A DNA stretch of 64,000 nt from Ilumatobacteraceae bacterium (GTDB lineage: Bacteria; Actinomycetota; Acidimicrobiia; Acidimicrobiales; Ilumatobacteraceae), in the NCBI GenBank assembly GCA_033344875.1, contig JAWPMO010000001.1, positions 4,799,595-4,863,594 on the forward strand. Reading direction: 5' to 3'. The notes below the pieces were generated by a model. That model saw only the letters and a list, made by a program, of their open reading frames with translations. It had not been told where the DNA came from and ran no database searches. Positions 58,595 to 64,000 of this stretch are shown here, piece after piece. A program made the position numbers and the translations under genes. Position 1 is the first letter of the stretch. The number at the start of each line of letters is the position of its first letter.

Positions 58595-59980
58595 TTACGC
58601 CCGGAGGGCGCTCCGGCGCAGGCCGTACCCGGTGAGCGACAGCGCTGAACCGAGCAGGAGGGTGAGGGCGATCGAACCGCCGGTCAGCGGCAGGCCGCCG
58701 GAACCGTTCTGGGTGCCGCCGCCGGTGAAGCCACGGGGGCTCTGGTCCGTGGCGTTCTCGTCGTCACCATCGTCGTCACCATCGTTGTCGGTGTCGCCGT
58801 CGTCGTCGCCGTCGTCGTCGCCGTCGTCGTCGTCGCAGTCGGTCTCGCACCCACCGTCGTTGTCGTCGCAGTCGGTCTCGCACTCACCGTCGTTGTCGTC
58901 GCAGTCGATTTCACAGTCGTCGTCATCGCCGTCGTCTGCACCGCAGTTCGTGTCGGTGGTCCCGATGACCGAGATGCCCAGGCCACAGAGGCCGAGCGTG
59001 CCGTCGATGTCGATCAGGCTCTCGCAGAGCTGGGCGATACCGAGGCAGGCGCCGATGTCGGTGGTGGGGGTGTCACCGCAGTTGGTGCTGGTGTTGCCGA
59101 TGATGGCGACTTCGATACCGCAGAGGGCGGCGAACACATCGCCGTCGAACAGGTCGGTGGCACCGCCGTTCTGGCTGGAGTCGGCGTCGGATTCGCAGTC
59201 GACCGACGAGTCACCGAGGACGGCGACGTGCAGGCCACACACCGATTCGGCGGCGTCCAGGTCGAGGAGGGCGTCGTCACCGCTGCCCAGCGTGGCGCCG
59301 GGCTCGTCGCAGGTGCGATGACCGTCACCGGTGATCACGACCTGGACACCGCAGACGACGGTGTCGTTGTCGACGACCGTCAGGTCGCCGGCGGACGCCT
59401 TGGTCGTGTTGTTGGCGTCGACGTTCACGATGAGGCCGTCGTCGCTGCTGACGTTCACGACGGCGTCCTGGTGCAACTCGACGTCGACCTCGGCCACTTC
59501 GACGTCGACATCGATCTCCGGCGTGACGGTCAGGCCGTCGTCGGTGTCGACATCGACGCCGACCGTGGCGTCGTTGCCCTCGCCCAGAAGTTCGTCGGTG
59601 ATGGTGACGGTGGCGTCGAGATCGCCGAGATCGCCGAGATCGCCGAGATCCCCGAGACCGCCGAGATCGCCGAGATCCCCGAGATCCCCGAGATCCCCGA
59701 GGCCGCCGACCGGATCGGTGGGTTCGTCGTCGGGTGCCGGCTCGGTGTCGAGGTCGATCTCCACGATGCCGAGGTCGATGTCGGGCTCGTCACCCGGCTC
59801 GGCGTCGTCGCCGTCGTCACAGTTGGAGAGCAGCTGGCAGAGCGGGTTCTGCGGAGCCGGCTGCGCCGAGGCCACATCGGCGGTCAGGCCGATCGAGGTG
59901 CCGACCACGCCGAGGACGGCGAGGGTGCGGAGGATCGTGTTGCGCCGGCTGGCGGAGTGTGGTGTCTGCTGAGTTTCCAT
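58595..59980 (-). CDS. LPxTG-anchored chaplin-like surface protein
   Basis: A 461-residue secreted protein. Signal peptide ~1-40, a GDL tandem repeat (93-121), a Val/Asp-rich beta region, then four chaplin-like Cys pairs CG-x12-C: C210/C224, C248/C262, C287/C301, C332/C346 (for example CGIEVAIIGNTSTNC). An Asp-rich segment has three C-x3-C pairs every 11 residues (356-382), probably calcium-binding. The end has LPLTG (430-434), a hydrophobic helix and RRSALRA, a sortase signal. AAGGAA lies before the ATG. It is next to a membrane-tethered ECF sigma gene. Confidence 0.85.
   Translation of the reverse strand: METQQTPHSASRRNTILRTLAVLGVVGTSIGLTADVASAQPAPQNPLCQLLSNCDDGDDAEPGDEPDIDLGIVEIDLDTEPAPDDEPTDPVGGLGDLGDLGDLGDLGGLGDLGDLGDLGDLDATVTITDELLGEGNDATVGVDVDTDDGLTVTPEIDVDVEVAEVDVELHQDAVVNVSSDDGLIVNVDANNTTKASAGDLTVVDNDTVVCGVQVVITGDGHRTCDEPGATLGSGDDALLDLDAAESVCGLHVAVLGDSSVDCESDADSSQNGGATDLFDGDVFAALCGIEVAIIGNTSTNCGDTPTTDIGACLGIAQLCESLIDIDGTLGLCGLGISVIGTTDTNCGADDGDDDDCEIDCDDNDGECETDCDDNDGGCETDCDDDDGDDDGDDDGDTDNDGDDDGDDENATDQSPRGFTGGGTQNGSGGLPLTGGSIALTLLLGSALSLTGYGLRRSALRA
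58830..58930 (-). repeat. 33-bp repeats encoding C-x3-C/Asp-rich units
   Basis: Three consecutive ~33-bp units encode D-C-E-x-D-C-D-D-N/D-D-G. The two units at lower coordinates are nearly identical; the third has diverged. Confidence 0.65.
59618..59704 (-). repeat. 9-bp tandem repeat encoding Gly-Asp-Leu
   Basis: About nine 9-bp units (GAGATCGCC and variants on the plus strand) encode repeated GDL, with one GGL unit near the middle. Such arrays expand and contract by slippage in multiples of three codons. Confidence 0.75.
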
Positions 59981-60306
59981 GATGCCCGTTCCTTGTGTGA
60001 GTGAGTGAGAAGTCGTCTTCTCACTGGTGCACACCCACCAGGACGGATCACGTCACGGCTGCGGGAAGAAAAACTCGAAATTCTCCTCGAGAATCTTCTC
60101 CCTCCCAGGTCAGGGCACATTTTCGAGATCCGAGAAATCCGTCGAACCCGGCGGAGACGACCTCGGCACGGCCGGGGAACGTCGGTGAGCCGGGTCGCGA
60201 TCGGCCGGTGAACGGCCGCTCGCCGAGCGCCCGTCAGGGCGGCGTCCCTCGTGGGGAGGTTCTGGCAACCCGGCGAAGGGCTCGCCGTGCTGCGGCGTGC
60301 CGGCCG
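59981..60306. other. Intergenic region rich in inverted repeats and AT
   Basis: A 326-bp gap without a supported gene between the sigma-fusion stop and the surface-protein start. It holds three inverted repeats (60005-60024, 60024-60041, 60080-60094) and an AT-rich stretch with repeated TTCTCGAG/TTTCGAG-like elements (60070-60140). Probably a regulated promoter region. Confidence 0.5.
60005..60024. promoter_or_regulatory. Inverted repeat upstream of surface-protein gene
   Basis: GTGAGAAG TCGT CTTCTCAC, perfect 8-bp arms, 25 bp before the gene. It is followed directly by CTGGTG CACACC CACCAG (60024-60041). Could be an operator or a 5' UTR hairpin. Confidence 0.45.
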
Positions 60307-61998
60307 TCAGTCGCCGAGACCGCTGCTGCCCGAGCCGAGCGCTCCGAGCAGCGAACCAACGGTGTCGTCGATCACCGTGTCGATCGTGTCGATCGTGTCG
60401 ATCGTGTCGATCGTGTCGACCAGGTCGCCCGTCGGGCCGCTCTCTGGTGCCGTCGGCACCGCGAGGGGGTCGAGGACGTCATCGACGATCGTGGTGATCG
60501 GTTCGGCCGCGGCGACGACCTCGTCGGCGACGTCTTCGACCGTCGTGACGACCTCGGCGGCGACGTCCGTGACGTCGTCGACGGCCTGGTCCACGACGGC
60601 CGTCGTGCCGACCAGGAGCTCGTCGGCGATGGTCTCGACCTGCGTCACCGTCTCGGTCACGAGCCCCACGACCTCGTTCGTCACGTCGTCGACGGTCGCG
60701 GTCAGATCGGTCGTTCCGGCGAGCACGTCGTCGACCGCCGTGGTGACGGGGTCCAACACGGTGCCCGAACCGGTGTCCGGCGGCGGGACCACCGATGGGA
60801 GGGGGTCGGGCGCGACCGCTTTCGCCGGCGACGGATCGGACGGCTGTCGGTTCGTCAGGTCCCGTGGGCGGAGGATGTCGTCGTCGTCGGTCGGTGCGTC
60901 CGGCTCGACGACCGGCGAAGCGGTGATGGGGGCGGATCGGGTGGTGGCGGGTTCGACCGCTGCCCGCGACCGTGACGCAGCAGCACGCGTCGGGCGTTGC
61001 GCCGGCGGCCTCGAGAGAGGTGTCGCGCCGGTCTCGGTCGCTCCCCGGGTCGCTTGCTGGGTCGCGTCGATGTCGGGCGTCGGGGGCTCGATGGTGACCG
61101 CTCCGGTCACGACCGCTCCGGCGACGAGCGCCGACGCCAGCGGCTTGGTGAGGAGCGGCGTCAGCGTCGAGCCGAACCGCAGCCAGCCACGCACGACGGC
61201 GATCAACAGACCGAGCAGGGTGACCGAGCACATGCTGCGGTCGAGGTCGCTCATCTCGTCGTAGACCTCGCGGCACGGTTCGCAGGAGTCGATGTGACGG
61301 TGGACGGTGGTTGCCGTCGAGGCGCTGGCCTCGTCGCGGAGGCAGCCGGGCATCGACGTGCGAATCCGGTGGCACCGATCGGTCGGTTCGGGACGCGTCG
61401 TGCGTTGGAGCAGGTACGACCGGCCGAGCGCGCGCCGGGCGCGGAGCGCCAGGGACGTGACGCAACTGGCGTCCAGCCCGCCGGCGGCGGCGACCTCGCT
61501 CGTCGGTCGGCCCTCGACGCACGTTGCCCAGAGCACGTCGCGGTGACGGTCGGGCAGATGGCCGAGTGCGATCTCGACGTCGCTGCGCAGGTGGACCTCG
61601 CCGTCGACGGGTCGGTCGAGTCGGTCGATCGGCACGGGTTCGCTCCGGCCGGTGTCCTTGCGGGCCCGGAGCTTGCCGGCGGTGTGACGGACCGAGCGAA
61701 GCAGGTAGGCCTGGGCGTCGTCGCGGGGACCGCGCCCATGGCGGATCGCCCGCAGGGTGTTGGCGAACACGTCGCTGACGATGTCGTCGGCTTCGTGGTG
61801 ATCGTGTGCCATGCGGCGGGCCAGGCGACGGACCACGGCCACGTGACGGCTGTAGAGCGCGCCGAACGCGTCGTTGTCGCCGGCTCGAACCGCGTCGAGG
61901 ATGGCCCGATCGTCGGTGGATCGTGGCGCGTGTGTGCCCCCAGGTGTGCCTGGCGGGGCATCGACCATCGAGGCACCGAATTGCATCGGTGCTTCCAT
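60307..61998 (-). CDS. ECF sigma factor fused to zinc-finger anti-sigma and membrane/extracellular region
   Basis: A 563-residue fusion. Sigma region 2 at ~31-112 (DDIVSDVFANTLRAIRHG, AYLLRSVRHTAGKLRARK) and region 4 at ~140-195 are followed by H235-x3-C239-x2-C242, an anti-sigma zinc finger, then hydrophobic segments (~257-270 and ~286-303). The remaining ~260 residues are Pro/Thr/Val/Asp-rich, probably extracytoplasmic, ending in a TID repeat. The sigma domain is thus tethered to its own inhibitor. TAGTGT lies 6 nt before the ATG. It precedes the surface-protein gene on the same strand. Confidence 0.85.
   Translation of the reverse strand: MEAPMQFGASMVDAPPGTPGGTHAPRSTDDRAILDAVRAGDNDAFGALYSRHVAVVRRLARRMAHDHHEADDIVSDVFANTLRAIRHGRGPRDDAQAYLLRSVRHTAGKLRARKDTGRSEPVPIDRLDRPVDGEVHLRSDVEIALGHLPDRHRDVLWATCVEGRPTSEVAAAGGLDASCVTSLALRARRALGRSYLLQRTTRPEPTDRCHRIRTSMPGCLRDEASASTATTVHRHIDSCEPCREVYDEMSDLDRSMCSVTLLGLLIAVVRGWLRFGSTLTPLLTKPLASALVAGAVVTGAVTIEPPTPDIDATQQATRGATETGATPLSRPPAQRPTRAAASRSRAAVEPATTRSAPITASPVVEPDAPTDDDDILRPRDLTNRQPSDPSPAKAVAPDPLPSVVPPPDTGSGTVLDPVTTAVDDVLAGTTDLTATVDDVTNEVVGLVTETVTQVETIADELLVGTTAVVDQAVDDVTDVAAEVVTTVEDVADEVVAAAEPITTIVDDVLDPLAVPTAPESGPTGDLVDTIDTIDTIDTIDTVIDDTVGSLLGALGSGSSGLGD
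60376..60417 (-). repeat. 9-bp tandem repeat encoding Asp-Thr-Ile
   Basis: Four to five nearly identical 9-bp units (GTGTCGATC on the plus strand) encode DTIDTIDTIDTIDT near the C-terminus of the sigma fusion. Confidence 0.75.
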
Positions 61999-62004
61999 CG
62001 GGTG

Positions 62005-62010
62005 ACACTA
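62005..62010 (-). promoter_or_regulatory. -10 element of sigma-fusion gene
   Basis: TAGTGT on the minus strand, 6 nt before the ATG at 61998. Confidence 0.5.
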
Positions 62011-62206
62011 AATCACACCCAGAGTGGGAAAGCTACCACGGAGAGTGATAACCCTGTGATTCCTGGCGTATTTCGTCGTGATGGACGAAATCGAGGTGGA
62101 GTTGGGAATGCTCGGGCGTGAGCCGGAGATCGAACCCGGGCCCGGCGGTGTGTGCTTGACTCGGGACGGGCACCGGGGGATCGTCACCGGAGCCGTGGCG
62201 CCCCGA

Positions 62207-62212
62207 TACCCT
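62207..62212 (+). promoter_or_regulatory. -10 element of helicase gene
   Basis: TACCCT, 9 nt before the ATG at 62222. Confidence 0.5.
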
Positions 62213-62221
62213 GATCCCACC

Positions 62222-63589
62222 ATGAATCAACCCAACGCACGGCCCGCAGGCCGCGGACGTGGAGGCCGGCCCGGGGGGCGCCGCCGTGACACGTCGACAT
62301 CCGACTCCTCTCGCAGCCATCGCGGCTCATCCGACGGCTCCCGCCACGATCGGCCCGTCGACGACGGTCCCGCCCGGACGGGCAACCTCACCTCGATCAA
62401 TGCGCTGCCTCCCGTCGAGGCACCCACCGGCTTCGCCGAATTGGGTGTGCCGTCCCGGATCGACGACGGGCTCGCCAAGTGCGGGTTCGCCCAGCCGTTC
62501 GCGATCCAGACCGAAGCCGTGCCGGTGGCGATGGAGGGCCGCGACGTCTGTGGCCGTGCCAAGACCGGTTCCGGCAAGACGCTGGCCTTCGGCGTGCCGA
62601 TGCTCGCCCGCATCACCGACACCGCCGAGCCTCGTCGCCCGCTGGGCCTGGTCCTGGTGCCGACCCGTGAGCTCGCCGTGCAGGTCGCCGAGGTGCTCGA
62701 GCCGATCGCGCAGCACGCAGGTCAGCGAGTGCTCGCCGTGTACGGCGGAGCGAGCCGCCACACCCAGATCGAGGCGCTCGCCAGGGGTGCCGAGCTCGTC
62801 GTCGCCACACCGCTGCGGCTGATCGACCTGCTCAAGTCGAACGAGCTGGTGCTCGACGACATCCAGATCGTGTGTCTCGACGAGGCCGACCGGATGGCCG
62901 ACGACGGGTTCACGCCGCAGGTCGAGTGGGTCCTCCGGCACTGCACGAACCGGAACCAGACCATGCTGTTCTCGGCGACGCTCGACGGCGACGTCGGCCA
63001 CCTGATCCGCCACTACCTGACCGACCCGATCGAGATCGCGGTCGACGAGGCGACCGACACCGTCGGCACGATGCATCACCTCTTCCTGGCGGTGCATCAC
63101 ATGGACAAGGACAAGGTGATCGGGGCGATCGGCCAGGGCATCCAGAAGGTCGTGGTGTTCTGCCAGACCAAGCGCAACTGTGACCGCGTCGCGCGCAACC
63201 TCGACGACCTGGGCGTGAGCTGTTCGGCCATCCACGGCGACCTGCCCCAGAAGGCCCGCGAACGCGCCCTGCAGCGGTTTGCCGAGGGCAAACTCGACGT
63301 GCTCGTCGCCACCGACGTCGCCGCTCGCGGTATCGACATCGACGACATCGGCGCGGTCATCCACTACGAGCCGGCCAAGGACGTCAAGGACTACCTGCAC
63401 CGGTCGGGACGCACCGCCCGTGCGGGCCGTGACGGCTGGGCGGTCACGCTCGTCGAGTACAACCAGCACACGCAGGTCCGGATCCTGCAGCGCGGCATGC
63501 GGCTGCCCAACGTTGCGCCGATCGAAGTGTTCTCGAACAATCCGAACCTCCGTGACCTGCCGTCGTTCGGCGTCGACGTCACGACCTGA
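62222..63589 (+). CDS. DEAD-box RNA helicase
   Basis: A 455-residue helicase with an Arg/Gly-rich N-terminal tail (~50 residues), then Q motif FAQPFAIQTEAVP, motif I RAKTGSGKT, Ia PTRELAVQ, II LDEADRM, III SATLDG, and the C-terminal domain with IATDVAARGID-like VATDVAARGIDIDD and HRSGRTARAGR. It remodels RNA, perhaps in ribosome assembly or cold adaptation. The ATG at 62222 gives the normal start; an in-frame upstream ATG at 62078 lies before the promoter. Confidence 0.93.
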   Translation: MNQPNARPAGRGRGGRPGGRRRDTSTSDSSRSHRGSSDGSRHDRPVDDGPARTGNLTSINALPPVEAPTGFAELGVPSRIDDGLAKCGFAQPFAIQTEAVPVAMEGRDVCGRAKTGSGKTLAFGVPMLARITDTAEPRRPLGLVLVPTRELAVQVAEVLEPIAQHAGQRVLAVYGGASRHTQIEALARGAELVVATPLRLIDLLKSNELVLDDIQIVCLDEADRMADDGFTPQVEWVLRHCTNRNQTMLFSATLDGDVGHLIRHYLTDPIEIAVDEATDTVGTMHHLFLAVHHMDKDKVIGAIGQGIQKVVVFCQTKRNCDRVARNLDDLGVSCSAIHGDLPQKARERALQRFAEGKLDVLVATDVAARGIDIDDIGAVIHYEPAKDVKDYLHRSGRTARAGRDGWAVTLVEYNQHTQVRILQRGMRLPNVAPIEVFSNNPNLRDLPSFGVDVTT

Positions 63590-63639
63590 CGGGCTGGGCG
63601 GGTCCGCGATCGCGACGGCACGACGCCGCACGTGACCGG

Positions 63640-63645
63640 TACCGT
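63640..63645 (+). promoter_or_regulatory. -10 element of lipoprotein gene
   Basis: TACCGT, 7 nt before the ATG at 63653. Confidence 0.55.
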
Positions 63646-63652
63646 TCACCTC

Positions 63653-64000
63653 ATGCGCAGCATCGTGGCGTCGTGCGGCGTGGTGCTCGCCCTCTGCGGC
63701 TGCTCGTCCGGGTCGGCGGCGCCGGACGACGTCCGGCCGTCGCCGTCGTCGATCCCCGCCGACGAGCCAGGGGCGGCCGAGTCGGGCGAGTCGGCGACAC
63801 CGACCACGGAGGTCGACGAGGCGGCCGCGGCATCCGCCTACCAGGTGATCATCGACGTGTCGGTCGATCGGCTCGGGCTCAGCGAGCGTTTCGACGTCGC
63901 CATCGATCCGGCCGAACTCGACGAGATCGATCCCTTCACGCGGTTCAGTTCGTGCTCGGGGCTCCGGGCGTCGATCGGGACGTTCACGGTCACCGCCGTC
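63653..64000 (+). CDS. Lipoprotein, unknown (C-terminus beyond window)
   Basis: The first 116 residues are visible. MRSIVASCGVVLALCGCSSG is a lipoprotein signal peptide with lipobox LCGC, followed by a Pro/Ser/Glu-rich linker (~22-60) and the beginning of a strand-rich domain (YQVIIDVSVDRLGLSERFDV). No family is recognisable from the fragment. Confidence 0.7.
   Translation, partial: MRSIVASCGVVLALCGCSSGSAAPDDVRPSPSSIPADEPGAAESGESATPTTEVDEAAAASAYQVIIDVSVDRLGLSERFDVAIDPAELDEIDPFTRFSSCSGLRASIGTFTVTAV

Noticed and set aside
59618-60417. Short regular repeats resembling a CRISPR array
   Set aside because: The 9-bp units are in frame, have no spacers and encode GDL or DTI in clear reading frames.
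62120-62150. tRNA-like T-arm (GGGTTCGATCTCC on the minus strand)
   Set aside because: The surrounding 80 nt give no complementary acceptor stem, anticodon arm or D-arm, so no cloverleaf forms.
62078-62221. Earlier ATG start for the DEAD-box helicase
   Set aside because: The added 48 residues lack similarity to the family and would place the -10 element TACCCT inside the coding region.

Overview
The window is high-GC chromosomal DNA with actinobacterial features: a glpX-type fructose bisphosphatase, an ECF sigma factor with a zinc-binding anti-sigma factor, a PASTA kinase-like protein, chaplin-like cysteine pairs on an LPxTG protein, many GTG starts, and the neighbour set wecA - atp operon and cysteine desulfurase - mnmA - methionine synthase-like - ligA. 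Gene content and order suggest class Acidimicrobiia, Ilumatobacter-like; this is inference from remembered gene order, not a database match. No rRNA, complete tRNA, CRISPR array, insertion sequence, phage or integrase is visible. Apart from the first and last genes, cut by the window edges, the genes look intact and densely packed.

Layout. 1-7.2 kb: thioesterase end, nitronate monooxygenase, a three-gene module (small basic protein, ribbon-helix-helix protein, DUF4097 protein) behind a phased repeat array, CoA transferase, hisC, two DUF202 membrane proteins, ECF sigma/anti-sigma pair. 7.4-11.8 kb: TerB-like protein, S9 peptidase, nucleoside hydrolase, lipoprotein. 11.9-23.6 kb: rpiB, glyA, wecA and the full F1Fo ATP synthase operon (atpZ-like, I, B, E, two b-type subunits, H, A, G, D, C), whose gamma subunit carries a helix-hairpin-helix tail. 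23.6-31.8 kb: membrane protein, SDR, glpX, two very small ORFs, second S9 peptidase, J-domain protein, hydrolase, MFS transporter. 31.9-38.9 kb: murA, NifU-type protein, meaB, enoyl-CoA hydratase, glycosyltransferase, galT, methyltransferase. 39-45.9 kb: cysteine desulfurase, mnmA, methionine synthase-like, ligA, racemase. 46-51.9 kb: a PASTA pseudokinase, SDR, SCP2 protein, a GNAT/menC-type pair. 52-58.5 kb: serA, pyrF, ferredoxin, leuA with a leucine leader peptide attenuator. 58.6-62 kb: LPLTG-anchored chaplin-like surface protein next to an ECF sigma factor fused to its own anti-sigma and membrane region. 62.2-64 kb: DEAD-box helicase and a truncated lipoprotein.

Transcription and translation signals follow a consistent pattern. 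Most genes that begin a transcription unit have a -10-like hexamer TANNNT (less often CANGAT) ending 5-9 nt before the start codon and no Shine-Dalgarno sequence, implying leaderless mRNAs. Genes inside operons, or with longer leaders (glyA, several atp genes, leuA, ferredoxin, the surface protein), have visible Shine-Dalgarno sites or stop/start overlaps. Convergent genes often end in inverted repeats that contain one or both stop codons.

Most worth a second look: the gamma-HHH fusion; a palindrome TTGACGANTCGTCAA-type placed identically upstream of rpiB(-glyA) and serA; the GACATC array before the RHH/DUF4097 module; a 14-bp-arm palindrome over the glpX start; the degenerate PASTA kinase; and the sigma/anti-sigma fusion beside the chaplin-like protein.
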